A stretch of 52,571 nt of DNA, from NCBI GenBank assembly GCA_015680685.1, contig MNCI01006084.1, forward strand, positions 581,825-634,395. Reading direction: 5' to 3'. The position numbers were made by a program, and so were the translations under genes. Under the pieces are notes generated by a model that worked only from the letters and a program-made list of their open reading frames with translations, was not told the origin of the DNA and made no database searches. The DNA comes from Gnetum montanum. Its lineage: Eukaryota; Streptophyta; Gnetopsida; Gnetales; Gnetaceae. Positions 23,394-32,570 of this stretch are shown one piece after another; the first letter of the stretch is position 1, and the number at the start of each line of letters is the position of its first letter.

Positions 23394-24062
23394 GTGAATC
23401 CTCAACCTGCTGTTGGTTCTGACAATCGTATGAAGAAAAGACCTTTCTTCAGAGCCAACAGTCCAACCAAGCCCTCACAACCACAAACGGTTGAACCTCT
23501 GAACGCCTCCCCATCAAATAAGGCTTCAGAGCTCCCTTCGAACCAAACACTGAGCTCAATGCATACGATTATGTTAACACATGCCATTACTAACTGGATT
23601 AAGGTTGGCCACCTTCCCAGGAAATTCTCTGATCCTGGAAGCCCTCTAATCTATCTCCAAATTGCTGGGAATGAGCCATGTAAAGCTCTTCTGGACTCAA
23701 GTTCTAGAGTCAACTTAATATCACAAGAAATGTACAAAGCCTGGAACTTGCCTCCATTAAGGAAGAGCAATATTCGCCTAGAGTTGGCCAACCAATCCAT
23801 CATTGTTCCCTTGGGACTGGTGGAGGACATCGTCACCACTGTGTGTGGATGGTCGTACCCAGCTAATTTCCTAGTGATACAAGTGAATAATAGTAAAGGG
23901 GATTTCCCAATAATAATGGGAAGGACATGGCTAAGTACTATAGATGCACGCCTAGGAATCCACGATCTTTCCTTGGAAATATCCAAGGAAAACACTTTTG
24001 GAAAGATCGAGAAGAAGGTTCCATGCATCGCATACAGTGATACAAGGTGCAATTGCGTGTAG
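23394..24062 (+). pseudogene. Protease, element 2
   Basis: This is an uninterrupted frame of 222 codons. It has a basic N-terminal linker (NRMKKRPFFRAN), then THAITNWIKVGHLPRKF, the active-site region ALLDSSSRVNLISQEMY, DIVTTVCGWSYPANF, DFPIIMGRTWLS and a terminal DTRCNCV. The fold blocks of a retropepsin are all present, but the catalytic triplet D-S/T-G has become DSSS, so activity is doubtful. The stop at 24060-24062 separates it from the pol remnant. It is intact in length but probably not functional. Confidence 0.85.
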
Positions 24063-24515
24063 AGATCATGGGTTGTGCAAATTTTAGAATTACCTACATG
24101 CAACCAGTGTGCACAAGACATTAATAAACAAAAGTACATGTATGCAGCAGCCACACGACAAGAAAACACCCAGTGGCCAATAGCTGATCAAGAGAGTAAC
24201 TCACTAATGTGCATGGAACCAACTGAGGGAATAACTTGCGCTTACATTGAAAGCATAGATGCACTAGAGCAAGTTCGCTACCAACTTCCAAGCCTTAACC
24301 TTGAAAACATCAACTGGGGGAAGTTGGAGATTCCTAAAAAATTCAAACCTAAGAGCCTTGATAAGAGATTGTTAGTAAATGTGCAACAGACCAAACCCTT
24401 CCATGAACTTAGGACGGCCAGTGCACATAATGCCTCTGAGAAGGGACGACCCTGCTCACTCTTTCGGATCTCCTCCTCCCAGCTTAGTCATGGGGGAGAT
24501 GGCCACCTCTGCTAA
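24063..24515 (+). pseudogene. Fused pol remnant with RT/RH/IN removed
   Basis: The frame 24075-24515 holds the protease-RT linker (CMEPTEGITCAYIES, LPSLNLENINWGKLEIPKKF). At about 24358-24368 it jumps to the pol C-terminus (LLVNVQQTKPFHELRTAS, then CSLFRISSSQLSHGGDGHLC, stop). In element 6 the two halves are about 2.7 kb apart. The join keeps the frame open, with GATAAGA as possible microhomology. The final codons carry the AGTCATGGGGGAGATGG motif at 24485-24502. Confidence 0.88.
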
Positions 24516-25626
24516 TTATTTGAGATCCTCAGTTCCTTTTTAATTTTTTTTTATACATTTTTATTTTACAAATTTCTTTAATTTTTCTTTTTTTTGTTTT
24601 GCGACATTGTTTATACTTTTTCATTCCTTTGTGTGACTCTTTGTTTTTTTGTTTTTATTTTGTTTGTTTTTGTTTTCGTTTTTGTTTTTCTTTTTATCTT
24701 TGTTTGTTGTTTTGATTTTGTTAGATTCGTCACCTAATAAATGCTCCTAATGGTGGTATGAACTGTATTCTATGGATTACTAATGTTTGGTTTTTACCTT
24801 TGAGTTATAATGTTGATACTAAGGTATGGCTCTTTTGATATAGTAGGCAATGAGTCCACGTCATTCATGCATCCATGAATTTCTATGGTCTCTCTTGCCT
24901 TGAGACTGTACAGTCCCTTTCTTTAATAATAAAACTATTAACAAATTGGTGATTGGGCATTTCTCAAAATAAGGAAGAACTCAAGGACTGAACAGGGTGT
25001 GACTTCAAGGGGATTTGATGCATTTGTGTTGGCTATTCTCTTGGGTGCTTGGATGCTTTCTTCTTGATTTTTCCTTACCATTCCAACATTGCTCTATTAT
25101 TGGGAAGCTAAGCTAATAAAAATAAGTCTTTGCATGGTGTGGTTTTCACGCAAAAAAAATAGTGAGAATTCAAAGCACACCCCTTAGACAAAATGATCAT
25201 CTGGGCTACAAGCACTGGTTATGGAACTAAACAAACACGTTCCCTCTAACTAAGGCCCTCTCTCACTTCCTACATTTCCCTTTCTCATTTCTTTGGAATG
25301 GTGGTGACTCTTTGGTGGAGGCATTCTTGTTACTTCAAGAGGATGGATTGGCCAAGTGTGTTAATGCGAAGTCACTAGATGTGGATTGTTTGAGGCTGGA
25401 TTTGGAATGAGATCTACTCAGTCACATTAACCATAAATACACAAGGGGCTATACACCACCTTGTTCTTGGGACTCCATTCCATTCCCTTCTTCCCATCAT
25501 TCTTTCCCCATTTTCCACCTCATTGCCGGTTGTATCAATAGTTTATATTTTGGTTGATGCATTGTTTTCTCTTTGGTGAATTCTTGTGGTTAAGTCTTTA
25601 ACTCTTGCTCCCAAAAGACATTTTTG

Positions 25627-25740
25627 GAGCCTACAGACTCTTTNGTAATGCACCAAATAGGAATGCCAGTGGGTCCTCCCCAAAGCATGCTCATGCCCTT
25701 TATGCCTTGACAAACCCACATTCAAAGAGTCTGTAGGCTC
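25627..25740. other. Probably mis-oriented small contig between gaps
   Basis: GAGCCTACAGACTCTTT at 25627-25643 and its exact reverse complement at 25724-25740 flank a 96-base piece that follows N at 25644 and ends at the gap. In elements 1 and 7 the homologous DNA runs the other way. The 17-bp match is best read as an overlap lost because the piece was placed backwards. Confidence 0.8.
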
Positions 25741-25811
25741 NNNNNNNNNNNNNNNNNNNNNNNNNNNNNNNNNNNNNNNNNNNNNNNNNNNNNNNNNNNN
25801 NNNNNNNNNNN
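25741..25811. other. Assembly gap of 71 N
   Basis: Unknown bases within the 3' stretch of element 2. By analogy with element 7 this is where an additional AGTCATGGGGGTAC copy would lie. Confidence 0.99.
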
Positions 25812-26354
25812 GTCCAATTTTTTCAATTTTTCCTAACCCCTACACCTTGGGTAGTCACCAGTGTTCTATCTCTAGAATCCATATTGGCCATATCACAACT
25901 CAACCAATGGACCTTACACCGAGGCAAGGTATCAACTGTATTGTGATTTACTTATCCTTGCTCATATGTGACTGTGTTTTGTGTGTAGATGACAACCATA
26001 CAGCAATGGACTGGACCTGGAGGAAATGCTCAAGATGGAATGGTACTGGAACAATTGTGCAAGGAACAAGATTGATAGCGCGGTTATGGATAGACAACAA
26101 AAGGTGCAATCCTTTCATCGGCAACAACACGTCTTCTTCTTTTCTTTCTCTCTCTCTTCTCTTTTAGCTGCCAAATAAGGTTGGATGTCAATTATGTATA
26201 GTGTTCATTCTTGTAGTCATGAACACTAATATTGTCATGTATTGTAATTATTGATCCATTCACACGTCATCCCATTCACCATTAGTTGTCATTCAAGTCA
26301 ATAATCCCATACCTTCCCAATATTTTGTAAGGAACTCGAAGACGAGTTTTCATT

Positions 26355-26368
26355 TAGTCATGGGGGTA
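26355..26368 (+). promoter_or_regulatory. Polypurine tract, element 2
   Basis: TAGTCATGGGGGTA directly precedes the 3' LTR. It has the same core, AGTCATGGGGG, as the end of pol. Confidence 0.88.
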
Positions 26369-27186
26369 TGATGAGCTGCAATATCGCATCTGCCATGCGA
26401 TATCACATACGCGATATTGCGTCCTACCTCATCTTCTATAAATAAGAGGCGGTGCCCTTTGTTCCAAGGCAATTAGACTTAGACCCTTAGCCAGATTCTT
26501 GCAATTTTATTATTCCAAAGTTAGAATTATTTCTGTGTGCCCGTAGTAGGAGTCATAGAGTGAACGGATCTTTATTCGAGCAATTTGTACTTGAGCACAA
26601 TTTTATGTATGGCAATAAAGACAAACTTTATGATGAACCTTGCAACATACAGATTAAGCTAATTAGTAATTAATGATTGTTTAATGCTTTTCTAGTTAAT
26701 TAATATCTTTCTCAACCTTCAACCCCCTTAGTTAAATACACTCAATACGACCACTTCGAGCATGCATGTAGCGCTTGGTAACCTAGTAACGATTAGCATT
26801 TGGTAACCCAGTAACGATTAGCATTTGGTAATCCCAGTAGCGCTGCACTGGTTCAAGATGTGTACGATAAGGGGAACGGATACTGGTGTTAGGAACATTT
26901 AGAACTTAGTTAATGAATAGTTCATGTAAGTTAGTCACTTAGTTCTCTCTCCCTTTCCTTTATTATCAAAAGACATAAAAAGACAAAAAGCTATAAAAAT
27001 CATATACCTCAAGCTTACTTAACCATACAACCATGACAATACAAATAAGTTTGGGAAGACAATGATTGATTAACCCTGAGTGTTCCTTTAAGGCGCGTAA
27101 GCACTAGGTCCTTGGAGTTGGACCGAATTGCACATGAAACGCTCGTATTCGTATGGTTGAGTGTAGGGGTACCTCGCCACTCATCA
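26369..27186 (+). repeat. 3' LTR of element 2
   Basis: This 818-bp LTR is 43 bp longer than its partner. The extra length is a third GATATCG-like palindrome in U3 and a duplicated TAACGATTAGCATTTGGTAA block at about 26786-26830. TATAAATA is at 26437-26444. The inverted polyadenylation pair is at 26568-26576 and 26614-26622. Confidence 0.93.
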
Positions 27187-27191
27187 GAATC

Positions 27192-27345
27192 CTTTAGTAA
27201 AAAGTGAAAACATGTTAGGGAACTTTTGAATAAGTTCAAAACTCAATCCTTTGCCTACCCTAAAGGGAAGGCTTTACAGGATTAGTTATTAAGATGAAAA
27301 CCTCCAAGGGAATTCCCTAAAATCATTGGACCTTTTCTTTTCATT
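27192..27345 (+). pseudogene. LINE remnant continuing beyond element 2
   Basis: This sequence was contiguous with 20119 before element 2 arrived, as the GAATC duplication shows. A stretch resembling PPREFPKIIGPFLFIVVDG could be the start of a LINE RNase H region. The resemblance is weak and the call rests mainly on position. Confidence 0.4.
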
Positions 27346-27434
27346 GTTGTTGATGGGATATGCTTATGTACTATGTTTTTTATTCTTAATATAATTTTTG
27401 GTTATTAATGGGATCTAATCAGAGAGGATGAATT

Positions 27435-27584
27435 TTAAGAATGAGGTGTTAGCTTAGTGATACAAGTTTTGGCCTACTAACCCTAAGTCATAGGTTCGAT
27501 TCTATAGGGTAACACTGAGTTATAAACTTCTATAAATCATGGGGTGTACATATGTTTCACTTATTTTAGGTTCCAACACTACTT
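27435..27584 (+). mobile_element. tRNA-derived SINE, copy 1
   Basis: A 150-bp insert has an A box TTAGCTTAGTGATA and, about 35 bases on, a B box AGGTTCGATTCTA, the internal promoter of RNA polymerase III. It is flanked by an imperfect 14-bp duplication, AGAGAGGATGAATT (27421-27434) and AGAGAGGAAGAATT (27585-27598). No gene is present. Confidence 0.78.
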
Positions 27585-27639
27585 AGAGAGGAAGAATTAC
27601 GAATGTGATGGCTTCAATGTTAAAATTAGTTTTGATCAA

Positions 27640-27900
27640 CCTCATCATTTATGATACACAATTAGTAAAACATGATTGAGATCTAATCATCTGAGAGTTG
27701 AAATAGGTAGATGGTTGAAAGTTCCTCTTGAAGAATGAATATGCAAACTATATAATACAAATAACATTGAAGATGTATACCACATTTTCCTGTAATGTCC
27801 TGCATTAGAGCACATTACACATAGATGGAATATTATAATTACAAATTTAGTTAGTTTTGTTCCAAATGTTACTAAGAACACTTAGTAATTTTCTTAATGA
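27640..27900 (+). pseudogene. LINE C-terminal zinc-finger-like fragment
   Basis: The plus strand reads SNHLRVEIGRWLKVPLEE, stop, ICKLYNTNNIEDVYHIFL, stop, CPALEHITHRW. The pattern (GRWLKVP..., C..., IED.YHIFL.CP) is that of the C-terminal domain after the reverse transcriptase in one class of plant LINEs. The two stops stand at probable Arg and Gln positions. A related piece lies in the intron of the glycosyltransferase. Confidence 0.72.
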
Positions 27901-28364
27901 TATTGTCAGAACTCATAGCATGTATATTTCTACTATCCAATAGATTTAGATGGTCTACAAATGTAATAAAATTTCAATTTTATTTTTGGGTTCCAATACT
28001 CTCCTTTAACTTATAATTTGAAGCTTCTAAATCAAGAGTCTTACTAGAGACTAATACTTCATTATTGCCTTTGACTCCATTTTTTAAAAAAGTATACAAA
28101 CACCACGAAGTCTCTTATGTAGAGGTGCAAAGCAATTTTTCATAGTGAAGTCATAATCATCATTATCATCCTAGCCTTGTTTTAACAAAATGAGGTAAGC
28201 TACATGAGTTATTTTTTGCCATTTACCTCTATGAAAGCCTAGATCTTTGTTTATTTGCAATTTCTTTCATAGTGATGTATAATTATTTAGGAGCATAAGA
28301 CATTGCCTATAAAAATTATGAAAATGTATCCTTCTTGATGTTGTCACTTTAGTGTTAACTATGT
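27901..28364. other. AT-rich intergenic stretch
   Basis: No frame, repeat or RNA gene that I recognise. Confidence 0.5.
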
Positions 28365-28380
28365 CACATAAATATCATCA

Positions 28381-28526
28381 CAATAATGAGGTGTTAGCCT
28401 AGTGGTACAAGTCTTGGCCTATGACCCTATGCCACAGGTTTGATTCTACTAAGTAGCACTTAGTTATAAACTTTTATAAATCTTAGGGTGTACCCATGTT
28501 TCACTTATTTCAAGTTCGAGTACGCC
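28381..28526 (+). mobile_element. tRNA-derived SINE, copy 2
   Basis: A 146-bp insert has A box TTAGCCTAGTGGTA and B box AGGTTTGATTCTA. It aligns closely with copy 1 through TTATAAACTT, GGGTGTAC and TTTCACTTATTT. The flanking duplication CACATAAATATCATCA (28365-28380) and CACATAACTATCATCA (28527-28542) has one mismatch in 16, which defines the ends precisely. Confidence 0.87.
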
Positions 28527-28649
28527 CACATAACTATCATCATATGTACTTTCAATATCACAACCATTGCCAATGCTATGTTTTACCTAAAACATGATTC
28601 TACATAATGAAAATGTGCCAATAAGGGTCAATGCTAATTGCAAGTTGTA

Positions 28650-28795
28650 CCCTAGTTGGTGCACTTGGATCTAGAGGAAATGCTGCCTAGTGTAATTGAA
28701 CCTATTGGACCCCTTAAATCTAGAGGAAAACCTATGTCGTTAGATTGGGTTAAGAAACTAAATTCTTACCACTAAGCTAATACCTTATTTTATAC
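28650..28795 (-). mobile_element. Degenerate SINE, copy 3
   Basis: The minus strand begins GGTATTAGCTTAGTGGTAAG, a clear A box, with a weaker B-box-like GACATAGGTTTTCC about 35 bases on. The 3' part is not recognisable and a TCTAGAGGAAA motif is repeated there. The boundaries are approximate. Confidence 0.5.
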
Positions 28796-29530
28796 TATGC
28801 TAAATTCAAATTGAAGATAAAATCCTTAAATAAACAATGGTCTACTTGAATAAAATTGAGCATCAAGGGAAAAGTGTCTTTTTACATGTTCATTGGAAAA
28901 TGTAGGCTGTAAAGAAAAGTTTTTTTAAGTTTAGCAAACCACAGAAAATGTTTGTTGTGATTCAAGAAGGAAAATATTTGTTGCATGGAATCAAAATTCA
29001 AAAAGGAATAAAGGAACCCTAAAAATGATCTACAACATTAAATTAAAAATACATGAATATCGTTGAATAAAAACTTTTCATAAATCCACTCTCCTAAAAT
29101 TGAGATTCAACCGCAAACCCTATTGTTCAAAAGAAGACAATCAGAAGTGGTCCGAATTAGGTTTGTTTTGCATTTTTCATACAAAATTGAGATTCAACCT
29201 CAAACCGTTTCATACAAAATCATTTACCATTACAAATTTTAGGCCATATGTTTTTTTTACCGAGCAATACTATCTTGTAACGTCCGATGAAAATGGACAA
29301 AGTTGAAGTCACGGTGTAACGTACGCTTTTCATGGTAAAACACTTGCAAAGCCTGGATTTTACGTACAGAGTGAGATTTGACGAAGACCCAATCAGCAAC
29401 ATGGACAAGGTATCATGGACCTCCCCTCTCGCGACAGAAATAAACCGTGCATTTGCTTGGTTTCCAACTACAAGGAGCTGCACAAACTTTCTCCACAATA
29501 AAAGCGAAAGGTGGCAAGGCAATGGAGAAT
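28796..29530. other. Intergenic region downstream of the glycosyltransferase
   Basis: AT-rich. A direct repeat AAAATTGAGATTCAACC with CAAACC occurs at 29096-29120 and 29183-29206, 87 bases apart. The short frames here show no recognisable domain. Confidence 0.5.
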
Positions 29531-29536
29531 TTTATT
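29531..29536 (-). terminator. Possible polyadenylation signal of the glycosyltransferase
   Basis: AATAAA on the minus strand, about 216 bases after the stop codon at 29752-29754. The distance is typical of plant 3' untranslated regions. Its use is not proven. Confidence 0.45.
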
Positions 29537-29751
29537 GAGGAAACATATCATTAACAAAATCAAGGCATGTGTGAGAGCGTGACAGAAATGAACAAGGAAA
29601 GGAGTTAAAACTTAAAAGTATACGCTGGCAGACAAAGAAACACTTACGTATTCTCGTTTTGAATTAGAGCCAAATGCAGCTGCAGAAGAAATTGATTAAA
29701 AATCACATCCATACCGCAGACAAATACTCAAATAGCGACAAAGGTTTGCGG

Positions 29752-31987
29752 TCAAGGTTCATGGGTATTTTCTGGTGTGGCAACACAGCCACCAGTGGCC
29801 ACTAAATCCAAAAGCCGATTCAGATTGGAGTGCGATGAACCTCCCTCGGAAACCGCTCTGAGAGCACTGTCTCTTAGTCTGCAAACGTTCTCTCTTAATA
29901 AACATCCTTGTGCGTCAGTGGGATCCAACACTTTCCTCACCATTTCTGCAACCGCATTCCTCGTCACATTTTCATCAATTTCCCAACCCACTTTCCAAAC
30001 TGCGCTCACGAATCGCCGATTTGTTTGCTGCTCTGCAAAATAGGGCCAGCACAGCATGGGCACCCCTGCGCAGATGCTCTCAACCGTGGAATTCCATCCG
30101 TTGTGGGTCAAAAATGCTGCCACAGACGGATGTTTCAGCACTTTCCACTGCGGAGCCCAACCCACAAAATACGATCTTTCGCCGGTTCTGTCGCAGAATC
30201 CAAGCGGTAGCTTCATCGACGACGAAGAAGAAGATGATAATTCGCCCTCCTCCTCCTGCAACATGTCCTTGCGCAAAACCCACAGAAACGGACACATGCT
30301 CTGCTCAATTCCCAATGCCAACTCATGCAACTGCTGCTCATTGAACACAGCCATGCTGCCGAAGCTCACATACAAAACAGATCCCGGCCTCTGCTTGTCC
30401 AGCCATTCCAAACACGCGCTCTCTTCCTTCCATAGGCTGTTGCTATTGCTGCTGCTCTCTTCCATGGTCATTTTTGCATTTTGGTTTTGTTCTTGTTCTT
30501 GCTCTTCCTTGGCCATTTTTTCATTCTGGTGTTGTTCTTGTTCTTGCTCTTCCTTGTGCTGCATCAGCAGCAAAGGACCGATGGCCACAACTTTGTCCGA
30601 GAGTTGAGCGTTGAGATGTGCCAGCACTGGAGCTTCCAGTTCGTCCCAAGTGTTGAACAACCACATGCTTGCCCTCTCCAGGTCCCGCCTCATGCTCTGT
30701 TCCACGAAATGTTCAAACAGGTAATTGGAAGTATCATCCGTCCTGGTTAGAAAGCTTGGAAGATCCTTCACTCTGATACACTCCATACCGGGAATGCACG
30801 TCACGGGCTTCTCCAGCTTATCTCTGGCTGTACCTGAAAATAAAAATTCATCCATTCTTATTTGTAATGCACAATCGGCAAACTATGAAACTCTATGCTA
30901 AATCTTATAGGTAAGTTCTTTCTTAGATTTTGCTTATGTTAAAGCAATCCAAGAAAATGACCAAAAAGGACTTATTCCTTTATGCCTTGATCCCGCAATC
31001 TCCAACCATAAAATAGAAAAAGACAACATAGTCAATTCCATTTTGCTAGAATAAAGCTAATATGATAATTATGAATTAGTAAATCAGCCCTGATTTTATC
31101 ATTTTAGCAAAAATATTGCATTTTAGATTGTGCACTACAACAAAAAAACATCGGAGATGAATACCACATCTTTTTGCAGTATCCTACTTTTAAATACTTT
31201 AAATATAGATATGTTCATTATAGTCACAAATTTGATTAACTTGTTCCAAATAACTTTAAAAATGAATATTACATCTACTTTTAAATACTTTTAACATAGA
31301 TGAGATCCTTATAGTTACAAAGTTGATTGACTTGTTCCAAATGTTACCAACAACATTTAATTTACTAATGTTAATTTCCTTACTAATGTTAATTTCCTTA
31401 GTAACTTTTTTAAAACTTATAGCTGATAGATCTGAAGACTTAATAGAAAATTTCAGGGTATAAAGATTGTGCTACTAAAAAACAAAAACAGAAAGCAGGA
31501 AAGGATGAATCAATCAGCTACCGGTAAGGGGAATGTAAGCGTGTTCCATGAGCAGGCGGACGTGGAAATAGGCAGAGCCGCCACAGGCGCTGCTGGTTCT
31601 GAACACTACCCTGGGAATAGCGTGAGCGTCGGCAATGTCCTGAGCAAATATGTACGTCGTGTCCGCTATCATGACGTCCACGGGCGGGTCCGAGTTCTTG
31701 ATAAGTGCGTCGATGTGGGGAGGAGCTGTTTTCAGAACAGCGTCCATGAATTCGGGCAGGTTCTGCCCTCGCTCATGATGCGGAGGCAGACCGTCAGGAA
31801 AGCTCACGAACCGGATTTGGACGGTGGAGACCGGCTTGATGCGCTTGTGATTGAAATCGGTATTCACGAAAGTGATGAGGAAGTTTCTGCGGATTAGAAC
31901 CTGCGATAACTGTGTGAATCCGTTGATGTGCCCCTGCACCGGAAACGGCAGCAGCAGCGCGTGCTGTTGCTTCTGCATCTTGGCCAT
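29752..31987 (-). CDS. UDP-glycosyltransferase, family 1, two exons
   Basis: Exon 1 is 31987-31522 and exon 2 is 30833-29752; the join is in frame and encodes 515 residues. The intron (31521-30834, 688 bp) has donor CG/GTAGCT and acceptor TTTTCAG/GT in phase 1. I start at ATG 31987 (MAKMQKQQHALLLPFPVQGHI); the frame upstream has no ATG. The enzyme should move a sugar from a UDP-sugar to a small molecule in the cytosol. His20 and Asp109 match the catalytic pair. The PSPG donor box spans residues 381-424, exactly 44 residues from WAPQ to the final Gln, a residue often linked to UDP-glucose. Its core reads HNGWNS rather than HCGWNS. The linker (249-278) holds a 15-residue tandem repeat, and a seven-Ser run lies at 355-361. 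It resembles the UGT85/UGT76/UGT83 region; the acceptor is unknown. The frame is fully open, unlike every neighbour. Confidence 0.95.
30469..30558 (-). repeat. 45-bp tandem duplication in the glycosyltransferase linker
   Basis: Two adjacent 45-bp units (30469-30513 and 30514-30558) encode KEEQEQEQHQNEKMA and KEEQEQEQNQNAKMT. They lie between the N- and C-terminal domains, where length varies among family members. Confidence 0.9.
31141..31400 (+). pseudogene. LINE tail inside the glycosyltransferase intron
   Basis: The plus strand reads GDEYHIFLQYPTFKYFKY, closely like IEDVYHIFLQCPALEH at 27760-27820, then decays. The block TTTAAATACTTT...ATAGTYACAAA...TTGTTCCAAAT occurs twice within it. It lies antisense to the gene and wholly within the intron. 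Confidence 0.65.
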
Positions 31988-32370
31988 GTCTGAATGAATG
32001 AAAATGATAGGCAGAGGAAATGATGATGATGCAGATTGCACAGCAGAAAAGCGTGAGATAATTAAGTGATATGGCTCAAGAGATCATATTCTGAAAGAGC
32101 TCGGACCAGTAACAGAGCAAGGAGAGCGTGAAAGCTAGAGACATGTATTGGTAGGATTCCTGAGACAAAGATCAGGACACGGTTGGCGTTCATGTATTTC
32201 TAAATTCATTCACCACTCATGAATGCACGAAATTTGGGGCAGCTGGAAAGCAGTAAGTTGAGTACAGGATGCGGCCAAGTTGCAGGACCGCTGCAAATGG
32301 TCTGCTGAGAACTTCCAATTCTCAGCTCTGAGTGCGGCATAGCATCACGTGTTAGACTGGGGATCTGAAG

Positions 32371-32500
32371 GTATCATAGAAGAAGCCAAGAAGGTGTCGA
32401 TCTCAAGGTATGCAGGTCTCTCACGTATCATAGAAGAAGCCAAGGAGGTGTCGATCTCAAGGTATGCAGGTCTCTCACGTATCATAGAAGAAGCCAAGAA
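32371..32500. repeat. 54-bp tandem repeat, 2.4 copies, upstream of the glycosyltransferase
   Basis: Units at 32371-32424 and 32425-32478 differ by one base; a partial third runs to 32500. A period of 54 keeps frames open on both strands. The array is about 380 bases upstream of the start codon. Confidence 0.92.
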
Positions 32501-32570
32501 CATGTTAGTTGAGTTAGTGGTGCTCTGCAAAGTTGTGTCAGGTTAGTGTGTCAGGTTGGTGGTGATGTGA

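Larger units (their letters stand above)
24516..26354 (+). other. Non-coding stretch between pol and PPT, element 2
   Basis: It begins with a T-rich tract (24530-24720) and continues with sequence conserved in elements 1 and 7. Near 24995-25060 is a conserved frame GVTSRGFDAFVLAILLGAW with hydrophobic residues. Near 25965-26060 a splice-acceptor-like TTTTGTGTGTAG precedes ATG and a short frame VLEQLCKEQD, also visible in element 7. CT-rich sequence lies at 26125-26165. No long frame is present. It is interrupted by gaps at 25644 and 25741-25811. Confidence 0.6.
20120..27186 (+). mobile_element. Element 2: pol-deleted Ty3/gypsy element
   Basis: A 7.07-kb element with LTRs at 20120-20894 and 26369-27186 and the 5-bp target duplication GAATC at 20115-20119 and 27187-27191. 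Order: LTR, PBS, gag, protease, a fused remnant of pol, 1.8 kb non-coding, PPT, LTR. Reverse transcriptase, RNase H and integrase are missing. The start of the RT linker is joined almost directly to the last 50 codons of pol, near 24358-24368. Such a copy could only move using enzymes from a relative such as element 6. Hand comparison of about 330 LTR bases gives about 23 differences, all but one transitions. Confidence 0.93.

Noticed and set aside
23651-24169. Minus-strand frame of 172 codons
   Set aside because: Antisense shadow of the protease of element 2.
27449-27492. Possible tRNA gene
   Set aside because: A and B boxes are present but no cloverleaf stems can be drawn, and the unit has target duplications. 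It is a SINE.
30056-30607. Plus-strand frame of 183 codons and several others overlapping exon 2
   Set aside because: They are antisense shadows of the glycosyltransferase exon; they have low-complexity Ser/Leu/Phe runs and no domain.
31469-31897. Plus-strand frame of 142 codons
   Set aside because: Antisense to exon 1 of the glycosyltransferase.
31988-32041. N-terminal extension of the glycosyltransferase frame
   Set aside because: The frame upstream of MAKM has no ATG; it would start at GTG. MAKM at 31987 gives the usual short lead to the catalytic His.
32345-32546. Short frames on both strands with an 18-residue repeat
   Set aside because: They reflect the 54-bp tandem repeat and have no start context or similarity.
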